DNA of 64,000 nt from Montifringilla adamsi (lineage: Eukaryota > Chordata > Aves > Passeriformes > Passeridae). Positions 37,762 through 51,400 of the stretch are shown here, piece after piece; positions within the stretch are counted from its first letter, which is position 1; each line of letters opens with the position of its first letter. The stretch lies in the NCBI GenBank assembly GCA_017590115.1, contig JAGGNK010010226.1, positions 3,011,732 to 3,075,731 on the forward strand, given 5' to 3'. The position numbers and the translations under genes were made by a program. Below the pieces are notes generated by a model. The model was not told the DNA's origin and searched no databases. It worked only from the letters and a program-made list of their open reading frames with translations.

Positions 37762-38865
37762 TTTTGTTTAAAGCAAGACTTTTAGGAAAAGAGCTCACTG
37801 TTGAAAAAAAATTCCCATGGGTAAATATATCTTAATTTTAAGGTTTTACTTTGGGAAATGAAGCTTTTCACCATTTTGCATGCATTTTACCCTTTTTTTT
37901 TTACAGTGAAAAATGCATTATCCTACATTTATTTTTGATCATGCTGGGCATGTTTACATTTTAAATGTATATACATATCTACATAGAGTTCTGCCAATTT
38001 ATTTTCAGAGCAAGAGACACTTGAGAGGAAAAAAAAGGGAATATTTTACTCAGTAGCAGCTGTCCACAATTATTTCAGAAATGTACTAAAATAGGAATAA
38101 AAAAGAGAACATTTTGTGACATTATGACATGATAGGAATAGCAGTGATAATAGCATAATTTTTTCCTATGGCAACATATGAATAAATAGAAAAAATGTGA
38201 CCTACGTAGAGTGAAATAATATGTCGAAAATCCAGGAAAAAATTGTATTTTTTCAGTCTTTTCTATAATTTCCTTTTTATGCAAAATGTGAGCATCTTTA
38301 ATTCTGAGGGGAAATTAAAATAGTGACAAAGGATTTCTAGCAGCTGAAACTACACTAGGTATTACTAAGCCAACTTTTAAATTTATCCATATAAAGATGT
38401 ATATTTAGAGGCTTTCAAAATCCTAACTACCCTGCTTTAGAAATGAAACTATGGAAATGCATATTCTCCATTCAGTAATTAATTAAATCTGAAGTGATAG
38501 CAACAAACTTCTCAATGACTAACTCAGGACTAATGCAGACCAATTTAGTAGCCACATCCTTGGAAAGAGGATCCATAAGCTGTCTGTACTTTTGCACTTT
38601 TGTGCTGAAGAGCAGCAACTCAAGGAGTTGGAAAAAGTCTTTTTCCACTCCAGTGTTTTGCCTTTACAGGCTTCAAACTCTTTCAAAACCACATGAGAAG
38701 GATGCCTGCTTCCAATATTGACTTGTACCTTTTGCTGCTAATACCAGAATCATGTTTTGGAATCTGGAATCCAAGTCTTCACATACCTCTATCTTGTCAG
38801 CCTTGACATCCAAGATATGTTACAGTAGCAAAAAGTAAGCAATTTATTCATTATACTTAAAATAT
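37762..38865. other. Unique AT-rich non-coding DNA
   Basis: Nothing beyond short A and T runs was recognised. Open frames are at most about 75 codons. Confidence 0.65.
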
Positions 38866-38963
38866 CAAGCATGGTCTACAGAAAGGAGTCATATGAGTAC
38901 AGAGGGTTTTGGTGTAAATGACCTTTAAAATGCCCCTCCCTCTATAATTCTATAATTCTGTAT
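38866..38963 (+). mobile_element. CR1 LINE 3' end, degenerate
   Basis: A short, decayed CR1 tail in sense orientation. The order of landmarks is right: 'catggtctacagaaagg', then 'gggttttggtgtaaatgacc', then 'tttaaaatgcccctccc'. It ends in two ATTCTATA-type repeats, 'tctataattctataattctg'. Internal bases are lost relative to other CR1 tails. Confidence 0.75.
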
Positions 38964-41900
38964 AAGGAAACAAGCTTAAAAATACTTGCATTTACAGCTA
39001 TTCCCAAGAAGCTTCATTCCTGCTTTATCCAGCCAACCAGCTGCTATAACAAATGATCAGAGGCTCACAGCTGGCTGCCCAACCTTCACCTGGAGACATT
39101 TCTCCATCAGAGCACATCTTTGCTAAGGTACATATAAACCTTTATCTTCAAAGCCTCCCCAGCATGCTCCTCAGATGCAGACCTTCCACCCACATATATT
39201 TCACAATTCATAACTTAATCAGGTCAATTTTATCACTTTTCCAACAAAACTATCAGCTGTCTTGACCTAATTTAAGAAATATGTGTTCCTATTGGTAATG
39301 GCAATTTGGAACCAATAAATCTGTATAATGTCAAAAGATGTGACCTCTTTTTAAATTGAAATCAATCTCATACTAACATATGAATGTAATATACTGTATA
39401 GTCCTATGCAAGAAAAAAAAAATACATAGGCTTCATTCTCTTTTATTTTGGGAGTTAAAAACACTTGTAAATTTTGGGTGAATAACCTCTTAACCGAATT
39501 TTTATTTTATACTACTTTCTTGTGATGCTTTGGTTTAGATAGATACAAAATTTTCTTTCCACAGAAAATACCCATATCATGGATTTTGCAATTTTAGGAA
39601 GTGTCAGAATTGACTGCATAATTCTTTATAACTTTTTCTACTATAAAAGCTGTTAAAAACAGAATCTGTAAAAGGAACAAAAAAGGTTAAAAATCTCAGG
39701 CTGTAATTTATAGCATAGAAGGCAACCATGAATGCAAAAAAAGACTCAATTTCATACTGTTCTGTAGAAAGAATAACTTAGGAAAGAAGGTGCTAGGGGA
39801 ATTCACTAGAAATAAAAGAATATCTTTGCCTTGTAGCCATGCTTAATGAAGGTATTAAATTTTTCTCTTCTGAGGCTGTCAACTTACCTTGCTGAGGTTC
39901 ACAAATTCTCCCTTAAGAGACATTTGTGGAGCATGCATATCAAGAAAATGAGCTGGAAGATGGATATGAAGAGGGTGTCTTGTGAACAGCATGTGGGGAA
40001 GCTGAATAAAACACTAGATTTGGCTGCTACAGTGTTGTTTTCTCCCCTTGCTTTGTTAAGGTACCACCATTGCTTTTGCACAGACTTAAAAGAAAAGACC
40101 AGATGAAAGTTAGGGAAGGCTGAATATGCCAGTGGGTAAAAAAGAAAAAAAAAACAAACCAAAACCATGAAACAGAGGATACCAATACAAGAAACCCTGG
40201 GAATTAATATGAGAGAAAAATTAAAATAGACATGAAAATAGCAGAAGACTGTGTAGCATAAAAGGGGTAAGGGAGAGAGGAAAGAACTAGATACAACTGG
40301 AAATACTAAAAGAAAGCAAAATTTTAAAGAATATAAAAGTGAGTTTGGAATATAAACCACTTGATGGAATTAGCTTAATATTTGGTTCAGTGATTCTCCA
40401 AGTTAAAGGCTTCTAAGTAATTATATCTTCTGAATATGGGACTTGAGCTACTTTGAAAGTTTTATTCAAGGACACAAATTATCTTGAGGAAGGGGAAGGG
40501 ATTTTTGGAGAGAATAACAGCTTTAAACAACATGTACAGCTACAGAAAGGTTAAAATTGAAAAGTGAACTAAAAAAAGATCAAAGAGAAATTAAGATAAG
40601 AAAGTCATCAAGAATAAGGTTCTTTTTAAGCTTTTACACAAATGCAGAATGAAGAAAGGGAACAAGAAATGAATACAAATCAGGGACTTTCTTGACACAA
40701 CAAACTTTAGCATTAAAGGCAAATCAGTCATCTCAAACTCGTGTGTTTGCACTCAGTTTTGACACTTTAATTTTTAGACATGACATTAAAGTAGAGAATT
40801 CTCATTGAATTAGTGACTTTAAGCAAAATACATCTCTTAATTCAGCATGTTACTGGCTCAGAACTGTGCTTCAACTTAGCCTGATACATGTGCCAGCATG
40901 TCATTACATTGCTGCAAAAACCAGTCCTTGAACAGAAGAGAGGCTCAGCTACAGAAACCTTCCCTATTTTCTAGCTGGCACACAGGACAAGGTACTACTG
41001 ACATTGGCTATTAAAAAAAAAAATCCATTTGTAGGAATACACAGATTCAAGTTTAGACAATCTTAGCCTGCAATGGAGCAGAATAAACACATTGCTTATT
41101 GTCCTCAGTTTTCTTCAATAGTTTCCAGACCACCAGGATAAATAAGAGAGGAGTGCCAGCTTTCAGTCAGTGAAAGCTGACTCCTCCCACTCCTAAGTTA
41201 AGGGCATGCAAAAAAACAGACTTCAGAAAGGCTGTGTGGAGTCAATGACCTTTCTAATTTCTAGCACTAAGTAGCAAGAGGTAAGTCTTGAAAGTATTTG
41301 TTGAAGTACCCTAACTAAAATATTTAAAAATGTCAAGATATACCAGTGAAAGTGTTTTGTACCAGTAAATATTTCAAACCATTTCTTTCACACTTCTTTA
41401 AAACAGATTTTTAAAAATTTGCCTTTATAAGGACGATTTGTTCATCTACACCAAAGTAAAGGATTTATGTCAGGGACCATAGTCAGTGATAGCAGTCTTG
41501 GTTATAATTTGTAGGAAAATAGTCTAGAGACAGAGAATTAAACAAAAGATGAGCAGAGGCAGCCTGAAGAACAAAGAGGAGAAACCATGACCTGTGGAGG
41601 CAATGTCAACTTAGCAACCTCCCAGGCCAGCAAAAGACTTCCATGACTGGAAGTGGTGCAGACTCAGTAGGGTATGTAGAGCCATGGTGCACAAACCCAA
41701 TCTGTGTTTATGGATGGTGATTAGATAATCCACCACCAGGACATCTGGTACCCTATCAGTCAGGGCTAGGAAATGACACAGCAGTGTAGGCAAACCTTTT
41801 ATGTACAGTAAGGATTCAGTCCCCCAACTCCCTGCCCTTGTTTTTTGTTGGTTTTTTTTTTTTTTCACCAGCTTGCATGATTTCGATAATCATTTCCATC

Positions 41901-42039
41901 TGTCTTAAAACTGCTTGAACTATAATGTTGCAAATGAAAGCACATCCAGAGTCCTGCATCTGCAATTACATTTTCAGCATAGCTGAAACCAGAAGCAAAA
42001 TCTTGATGACAGAATTCACAGAGTGAAATCTTAGTTTAA
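38964..42039. other. Unique AT-rich non-coding DNA
   Basis: No gene was recognised. The longest open frame of the window lies here (153 codons, minus strand, 39899-40360). Its Phe/Leu/Ser/Val-rich translation comes from A-rich sequence on the plus strand and shows no domain, so I do not call it a gene. An A-rich tract with CAAACC lies at about 40140-40165. Confidence 0.65.
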
Positions 42040-43650
42040 CCTTGGGAAGATGAAAATGCCTTCATTTAATATTCATTGACCCACAATCCTAGTTTTGATC
42101 AATATTAATTTCTGATGATAATAAATCTTTACACTCTGCCAAGGACAGGGGAGTCAATAATTCCTTATTATAGTTAGAAATGAAAATATAATCTGGCATT
42201 TTTATTCATTTCACACGCAGCAATTACCAGGCAGCATTAAAGTTTATAAAAACATCTATCTCAGGATCCATGAGGTAAAAACAGCTTCAAACTTCTTAGA
42301 GAGCCATTGTTGATTTAAACACTATGGAAAATTAGAGTTTTTGCTCAATGAACCACCAAGTACCACCTCATTTAATACCTGTTATGTTGCAAGGAGTTTA
42401 TTTCATATGGACAATCCATAGACGCATGTCCCAAAACAGCTTCTCACTGAGAAACTGTTTCATAGACTTGGACCTTATAGCTGAAACCATTCTTGAATTT
42501 TTAGGCTAAACATTTATTTTCAAGATTTCATTCCCTACCTCCACTTAGGCATGAGGCATTGGAAGGGAGCTCCTGACTGTTCTTAAGGCAGTGCCAAAAC
42601 TCCTATTGATTTCAACTTTGACAAGGTCTCTCTTTTGGGAAATGATGATGACTGTCAGCAATATTGGGAGAGAAGACCAAAGGCTCAAGTAGCCAATAGT
42701 GGATAATTGTATTTAATTTCAAAAGTATCCTGGTTTTGGCTCTAAGAACTAATGCCTGCTCTATCAGAGTCACTTCTGGCCAGCACCAGCAAATGAATAC
42801 GTTTTAATGGCATGGTGGTGTCAGGATAGCAGGTCATGCAGATGAGAAGGCAATATATAATGACTTGACATATTGATGGCTTGGTTCCTCTAATTTCACT
42901 CCTAAAAGGAATTTTTAAGCCCACGTGTAAGGCTATACACAAATCTTACTGCACAATTAACTTTAGCTGGCAAGTCCACATTTTCAGTCATAAGTTAGTG
43001 ACTTTTGACTTTGATGATTAAGCTTTTTAATGGGATGCCACACGTTCAGAGGGGCAAATAATCAATCAGTGCAATATTCCAACCATTTCATCAATGACTG
43101 CAGCAATTGCTTTTTATCACGCAGTCAGCAATCTCCTGCTTTTAGCCATCAGCCACACAAGAGCAGCTTTAGTCCACTGCCATTTTTGCCTCCTTGACAC
43201 ATCACAGTGTGTCATTTTTACTTAACTAGAAAAGAGGCAGTTACAGATTCTCAGTTTTCTGATACTTGTCTTTTGGTGGAATTTTTGTATTTTCAGTAAA
43301 AAAAATGAAATTGTCATCCAATTTTACTGAAATCTAATTTATACCTATGTTAATTATGCAGCCAATGAGCCTCAAGGGATTATGTGTTACATTCTTTATC
43401 ATCATAAATATTGCATTACTTCAAATGCACTTTGGAAATTCCATTCTCAGCATTTCTTAATGATATTCAGAATTCCAGGAGAGAGCAGACTCTTATCTCC
43501 TGATGTTACAAGTTCTACTTCTTGTGTATTATTTTTCAATTGGTGAAATATCAATCTCCTTTTATATTTCAATAATCCAGTAAGAATTAATGCTATTCTT
43601 GCTAATCAAAGGGTTGCTGAAATTGCTATTGAAATACTTTTAATGAAGAA
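42040..43650. other. Possible conserved non-coding region
   Basis: For 1.6 kb the sequence lacks homopolymers over 8 bases, CR1 pieces and tandem repeats. It is rich in homeodomain-type words, including TTAATTATG near 43350. At 43061-43068 is ATCAATCA, the complement of TGATTGAT, a known PBX/HOX composite site. A CACGTG E-box lies nearby at 42922-42927. This texture resembles conserved enhancers near developmental genes, but conservation cannot be judged from one sequence. Confidence 0.25.
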
Positions 43651-46600
43651 AAAATGTTAGCAGTTGCAAAGCTGTTACCATTGGAAGAAAAGGGCTCTAC
43701 ATGTCTTAATTACAGGAAATCCATCAGGAGGAGGAAGGGGGAGGAAGATTTTATATCATGCCTGTAAAATTAGTACACAGTGTAACTTAAGTACAATAAT
43801 TATTTTATATAGAAAGGATTTTTAATGGATTCTAATAGTGATTCCCTTCACTATCTTTCTCAAGTTGACTCCTTCATTTTTAGTGATATGCTTTCTCCTG
43901 AAACTGCTAGGCTTCTCAACTACTGAAATGCTTTACTGTTAATTGATTCTTCAGTACTGACATTAAAAAAAAATCCCCACACCTTCATGCAAACACCTGA
44001 TATTTTTACATTCCTTTGCCTTTATGGCCACTAATCAGTAAATGCAAAAATGGAACTGGTTTCTACTATAAGCAAATAATGCATGTCCTCTAAAAGGCAA
44101 GAGCAATGCAAATCATCCAGCTCCAGGCAGAAGAGAGAAATCACCTGTAAACTGTATTTTCTGTTTCAACTCACTGCTGTTCATTATGAGGGCTCACAAC
44201 AGAAAATGTGAGCTGAGAAAATAATGAAAAAGACACTGTGAGAGTGCCATACAGAATTCTACCTGAGTGTTTGGTGATGGACTGCACAGAGCACACGTGA
44301 AGCTGTGCTGTGGGAGGGTCACAGGCTTGCTGCGCACTGTACATTGCTTTCATACTCTACAGTTTACATACCTCTCATTTATATAAATGCTGCTTTGACG
44401 TGCCATAAACCACATTAAAACCCTGACCCACAGCTGTGGCTTCCTCCTTGGCTCTTCAGGGACTGGACAAGGGTTGGGAGCGGAACTGGACTTTGCCTTC
44501 GTGGCGTCCCTCTGACCCCCTCAGCACAAATGTGTGGTTTCCTCTCAGCTGCACACAGGTCTGATAAGCACAACTAGTGGGACTAATCATATCCCAAAAG
44601 CCCTGTGGAAACAGTGCTGAAAGCTTCTTAAAATTCAGATACCTCCCCTTGCATTTCAAAAACAGTGTGTGGAAGAGGAGATCTCTTTATAAAGAACATC
44701 TTTTTATGCGGGTTGAAATGGGTATATCCATTCCTTCAAACCAACACAGAACATGGCAATTCCAAATTCAACACAGCATTAGAATGAATTCTAGCATCTA
44801 GAAATCTTTCAAATATTGTGTCCCTGCCATAACTCAAGCTGCAAGTAGAAGTCATGTGTCTCAAAGAGGAGATAGAATGAAGCATGCAGTGTTTCTGAAA
44901 TTAATTTCAGACAGAGTTCCAAATGGAGTGAGTTCTCAAGTCTCACTTGCTTATCAATTCTTACACCCACTCTATTTCTATCAGCACATTTCAGATTTCA
45001 ATGTAAACTTAACTGTATTTCATCTGAAGTGTGACAACTAATGTTATTCAGGTAATTTCAAGTGCATGTTTAAAGTTTAGTTGTGAAATAGGACCTAATA
45101 AACAAGTAATAAGAAAATTAAATGTGATGATAAAAGCAAATACATTATGCAAAAATGAAGATTTTTTTTTTCCACATTTCAGGTTTGGAAGTTGGTTTGT
45201 GTAAAAGGGCTTTTGTTTCTGCAACTGAACAGAGTAGGCTCCCTTTAGATTTTCCCTATACTTTCAGATAGGGTTACTTCTTTAAAGGTTTTTATTAATC
45301 ATAACAGAACCACATTCAATATTAGTCAAATGGAAACTTCCATGACAGAGTTGAGAGATTGCACTCTCAGGTAGAAAGAATATCTTTTTAAAACAAAAAA
45401 ATGCCTCCACTTATGGAAGGTTTAATTTGTTGGGGATACCATATTGCATTTTTCCATCTCCAGGAACCCTAGATCTTTCTAGGACACTGTCTGTCTGCAC
45501 AATAGGGCCATCTGTTACTTTCAGGATCTAGAGATGTTTTTTTCAGGATTTTCCTCCCTAATTCACTATTTATTTTTTATTAGATATGTTTTTCTCAATT
45601 CGTATGACTTTGGTGTGATGGCTATTTTGGTAAGGAAAGCTGCAAATAACCTGAATTTCCTTTTTATGGGTCAATTGGGATTGAAAGTCCTAAAAATTGC
45701 AGAAGAAAAACCAAATCTTAGCTATACAGTTAAAAACAGTGGAGAAATCTTCAAAAACTTAGGAGATATAGGTGGGGAACCATTCACTGCCTTCACAGTG
45801 TTCTATCCTGGCTTTGTGCTTAATTTCACTGGGGTTTAGTCTGTTACTTAAAACACAGATTTGTATGTGGGAAGGTGAAGCTTTGCAGTTAAGCCAACTC
45901 CCATATTTAGCTTCATCTCAAGCTCCTTTCCTGCAAAAACATCAGACCAGCTCCAGTCTGTGGGCTGAAATGATCTGTCCACACAGCACTCATAGTTCCA
46001 GTGCCTGAAAAAGCCCAAGTGTTTTCATCAGGTGAACTTACTCAAAGTCAAAATTCAAGCAGGAGGTTTGAGCAAAGCTGCAGCAATTCTGCTGTTTCCT
46101 GCCTCAGCCTGCACCCCTGGTGCCTGCTGGCCACGCTGCTCTGAGCTAAGGGCTAAGGAGCTGCATCCCTTTGGATTCAACTGCTTTGAGCTCATGCCAG
46201 ACCTCAAGTCACTACACCTCATACCTGCCCAGCCTCCATGGAAAATGCAGCTGGAAATGTTTCTCTCACGTGTCTAAGTCTCATCAGCTCATGCAAGTCG
46301 CAAGCCTCATCTGTGATGACACAAAACACCAACCTCACTCCTGTTCACCTAATGTCACTTCTTCTAAATAAAAAATTAGCCTCAAATTCGCTGATATGAG
46401 AAGGTACTGCTACCCACTCATTGTGTACTATTAGAGCTTATTAATAAAACATCATCGATTTACATATTCCTTTCCAAACATGTCTCTTTAAAACCTTGTA
46501 AGAGTTGTATGACCACAACATGAGCTACTTATCTGTCACAGAATTCCTGATTCAACATCCTAAAGCTATCCATAAGTTCTCTAAGTATTTCTTGATTTGT

Positions 46601-47506
46601 GCTGATGTTGTGCTTTTTATACTGCATACCTCTTCCTTTATTATATATTGATTTTTATTCCTATTAACTATACAATTGTTTTCATCTTTTTTATTTTCTT
46701 TTATAAGGTGCTTATGTCACATTAATTCATCTGTCATAGTTGCAGGTAGTCTACTTCAGTAAATTATGATTGACTTCTAATATAAGAAAACAGTGGTTTT
46801 TGTACAACATTCAGGTATTATGAAAAAACAGCAGAAGTTAAAGAAATTATAAGTGCTTTCATACAACTGTAGATAGTTTCAAACTGCTTTTTTTTTTACA
46901 GTGTAAGTATTCAATCAAGATACTTCAAAATAGAATAGCTACTATTACAGGCTGCAATCCACAGAACGAAGAGTTCCAGTCCTACTCTTTATAGACACCA
47001 AGACATGATGATTTGAATTCTGCAATTTACACCACAACTTTATCGTCTTGAGCATATGTTTTTGAAAATATATAAATAACTGGCATTTAAATTGCATCAA
47101 ATTACTAAAGGCCAAGCTCTTGAATGCCTTAAAAATGCAATGGCACAGGGCTGTCTCTGGCAGGCATAAATTGAAAGTGAGATAGGATGGAAAGTAACAA
47201 AGCACAAAATATTTTGATAATAGATATATTTTGAGAGCATTATCAGAGTGAAACTAAGGAAGATCATTTTCCCAAGTGAATGGACCTGCAACAACGGGAC
47301 AGCCATGAGGAAGAGCCATCAGTGAATGACCAATTTTCATCCAGTGCTCTTTCCAGAAACTCCTTCCCACTGATTCTGAAATCAGCTCCTCGCCTGCAAT
47401 TTGAATCTTGGGCTGTCAGCATACACAATATACATTTCTTAAAAAAATTGGACAAGAAAAACCTAGATTAACGTTCATGAATGAGGAACTAAAAATACCT
47501 GACCTT

Positions 47507-47528
47507 AAAAAAAAAAAAAAAAAAAAAA
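47507..47528. repeat. Poly(A) run, A22
   Basis: Twenty-two consecutive A residues. I recognise no retroposed gene copy immediately 5' of it, and no flanking target duplication was found. Confidence 0.9.
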
Positions 47529-48391
47529 GCTCTATTTCATATCGTGCTGGGTGGTATTATTGAAAAGTGATATGATGAAATTACCTTGAATGTCTCTGAT
47601 CAGCTTTGGGATGAACACACAATATGATCTTTAGACATTTGTGATTTTTTTTTTCTCTGTACCCTCTGAACCTGCACCAAGCTGAAAACCCTGAGGGCGA
47701 GAGTGTGTCTTACTGGCTTGGTTAAGGAAGTTTTCCTCTCTCCCTTTCATCCAAGATACACACTCGGCTGTTTCCACATCCCTCACAAAGCCAGACTGGG
47801 GAAAGTGAGACTTGTGTCCTGCTCCTTCAGAGGCCAGAAGACAATCCTTGTCTCTGGAAAAGGAAAGTGAGTGTTCCCTCACTTGGGCTCACCACGCTGA
47901 CTTTTTGGCTACAAATGTTCAAGATCACTGATCCCTAAAAGAGCAGCGTGTGTCCCTGGTGCCTACCAATCTATGCTTCCTGGCATGATATTCCTGATTT
48001 TGCTTTAAATAAATTATCCAGTGTTTCTAGGCTAATAATAAAATTTCACAAGGAAAAATACAGACTTTTAAAAATACTGAATTGCCTAACTAGGCATATT
48101 TTATCAGCTAATTCTATAATTTCACAAATCACCCAGACTAATGGAGCTTAGCTAATAATATCTCAGGAAATTAGACTTTGGCATCTAGTGTTCCAGAAGG
48201 GAAGATTTTTGAATAAAAGTAATCTCTTTCTTTGAAAACTATTTTGTACAGTAAATTGTAGCAAATGATTTCTCCTCTCTGAGAATTTTCCTATTACAAT
48301 GTTCACAAGAGGATATTCTAGCAGTACTAAACACCACCCTTAAGTACCTTTGAGGACACAACCCCAAGTTAATGAAAACATCAAGGAAGGC

Positions 48392-48409
48392 AAAAAAAAA
48401 AAAAAAAAA
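48392..48409. repeat. Poly(A) run, A18
   Basis: Eighteen consecutive A residues without a recognised adjacent element. Confidence 0.9.
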
Positions 48410-51400
48410 TCTACTAATCAGAAATACTCCTAGGCAAATACTTAAACATCCACAAATCCTGTTTCCTTGCAGGGCTACTATAGATAGGCACTACCCAAAA
48501 CCATTATTTGACACCAAGAAATAAAAATGCAGACCCAGCTGTTTTTAAGTTTGTTGTCAGGAGAAAAAAGCTGCAGAACTGGAAATGAATGGGACAGTTT
48601 GCACTGCTGTGTTTTATCAGATTTTTTTTTTCTCCCACACCATCCTGGAGAAGAAATGTAGCTCATTCAGAAATTCTGCTTACTGAGAGTCAGGGGTGGG
48701 AAAAGAACAAGGCCAGAGCCTGACTGGAGCACCCCTTCCCCGATACAGCTATTTGATATTGCAGATATACACATAATTTTAAAAAATTCTATTTTTCTTT
48801 TAAAGCCTAAAGGACCATCTGTGTTCTACTGGTACCTCAGGTGTGACTGACCCACCTTTAAGGTTAAGACCATTTTTGCTGAAAGTTTGTCAGCTTTCCC
48901 ATTACCTGTGGTCAGGAGCTCAAATCTTGCCACTTTGCTTTTGCCTTGGGAACTTGGGTAGTATAACATAAATATTTGCGTTAAAATCAGTAGTCATGCA
49001 GAATAGCCACAATCTTATTTACTATATAAATTCCAGATGTACATTCCACACAGATATTTCCCACTAATTGAAGATATTACTTTGATGAATGTACCATTAG
49101 AAATTTCACCTAATAACTACACTCCAAATTGTTTAAAAAAAAGAGACACCTTAGGAGATACAATCAATGACTGCATCTACATAAAAACCACTTATTTAAT
49201 GTTTGGTATTTGAAAAGTATCTCAAGCCCATGTAACAAGAAAATAAATTACTCTAATTCAACATCATCCATCTACTAATTATGTTGCTAAGATATTAACA
49301 GGAAAGAATTTGGTCCTATGGCTCTTAAAAGCTTGATTGTTACATTCATAATAATATGGGACCTGTCTTTCATTGAGCAGAGAAAAATGAAAACCAACAA
49401 AAACCAGATCCCTAAAATGAATATGTTCAGTTGAGGAGCCCAGTTTACTGTCACTGAATTTTATTCTCCTTTTAATTTTCAGTAATTGCAGCAAAATAGC
49501 TGCTCTTCAGGGACATATTAGGAAAAGAATAGTAATTAAGCTTAGGAAGGTATAATCTGTATAAAAATGAATTGCAACTGACTCAGTCTAAAACTAATGT
49601 ATTACAGATTCAAATGAAAACCTAGCTGTACCTTGTGAATAGCTTATTCAAAAACACTTCCAGATTTCTACATGTCAGCTCTGTCACTTTGGGCACATTT
49701 ATTATCCTCTTCAAAATGTGTAACCCTTCAATGTGAAAAATGACATCACTGAGGAGTCAACACTTTTCCTTCCCAAAGGAGCCATGCCTGGGAATGCAAG
49801 CAAAAATCCTAAAACCAGATAAATAGAACCTTTCTTTATGAATGAGTCTGGATGCTTTATCAAGAGAACCACTTAAATGGCCCACATTATTTTAGCAAAA
49901 CACATAACCCAGCCAAAAGGAGAGAAATAAACATCCCGAGGGCTTTCAAAAGTTAGTTTTGCAGCACCAGATTTTGAATTGAAGCCCTTTATTAAAAATA
50001 AATATATTCACTGATGAATAGTTCCTATGCTTGGTTTCCAGAGAGTGAACAACAGAAGGAGGACTAACAATCCATAGCTAGTCAGGAGCTTTTCCACAAA
50101 ATGTGCTTGACAAAGCAAAGCAGTAAAACATGTAGTTGGATGCACATTATGGGAACATATCTCCTATTCCAAAGAAAATGAACAAAAATACTTACGGATT
50201 ATTAGAATATACATTATCTACCAAAATTTCATAACCTGGCACCATGAAAGGTACCGTCAAGTTCATTAGCCTTTACATTCCTGTGAGGTCAGAAGTGGTT
50301 TACTTCCAGCTTTATATGACACTGGGAGAAAGGAAAGCAACATTCTTCCAAGTTCAGTTTTAGGCCTTCTCTTTTTTATGGGATTAGAAACCCACAGCTT
50401 ATTCTGTCAAGTATACATACTAGATTTATCATTAAAATTATTTTAGTCAATATTTGCACAAAAGAAAATAAAAGGACTTTAAACAAACCTCTTGGATTTC
50501 TTTGCTATAAATTATAAAACCAGAAATCAAATTAAACAGAAATCAAAATAAAGCATGACCCTCCCTAACCACTAAATCATCTGTAGCAACCTGTACAGAT
50601 GGATGTATTTTGGAATGTTCCCAAAGCCAAACTGTTGAAGCTAGCTTTAAAATGAGATATGAATTAGCTTGGTGTGCTCCACCCTTGACTTAACCCTCAA
50701 GGACGTGGTCAAAAATTTACTAGACAAGCAGTGGGGGAAGCAAGAGTGTTATCACTGTGAACACTAGTACAATTTTTTCCCTAGAATTTTGCAAAGCCTC
50801 TGCGTAGGAAATCTTAGAAACAGAGTGCATGAATGCTCTACCCCCCCCCTCCTGTGAGATATTACTGCTTAATTTTAATTGAAAGTTATATTTTGATGGT
50901 TACCATGTTACGTTGCATTTCTGAGCATCATGCACTATTTTCAACTTCTGTCTTTGAATAACATGTGAAAATTCTGTGCATAAAAGCTGATAAACCAGTA
51001 GGGAAAACATTTGAGAATGGCTTCTAGGAAAGTAGAAATACTGGTTTTAATTTCTGTAACAACATTTACAGCAGAATTGTCTACAACCAAGGAGATCTGA
51101 AATGCTGTGCAGTAACATTCTGGTTTATGGATGCACACACAGAACAGCTCCGAGTCCCTTAATGCTGATGGAAAGGGCATTATTGGCACAGTTCCAACCT
51201 GACACACATGGGCATCCATTGCAGCATGTCCTGGAAAACAGGCAGTTGGTTTGGAGAATGCAGGCCTAGAGAAGATCTACCTTCTGTAGAATGCAAAACA
51301 GTAAAAGAGGTTTAAAATATAATATAACAAGGAGTCCATAAAGTAGCCTTAGTTTTATTTATTAAACATTTGGCAGTGGATATCAAATGCTGGAGTATAT

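Noticed and set aside
37451..37798. Pro/Ser/Phe-rich and Lys/Gly/Arg-rich open frames
   Set aside because: They are translations of the polypurine minisatellite and its complement.
39899..40360. 153-codon minus-strand open frame, the longest in the window
   Set aside because: The translation is dominated by Phe, Leu, Ser and Val because the plus strand is A-rich. It shows no domain, and a frame of this size is not surprising in 64 kb of AT-rich DNA read in six frames.
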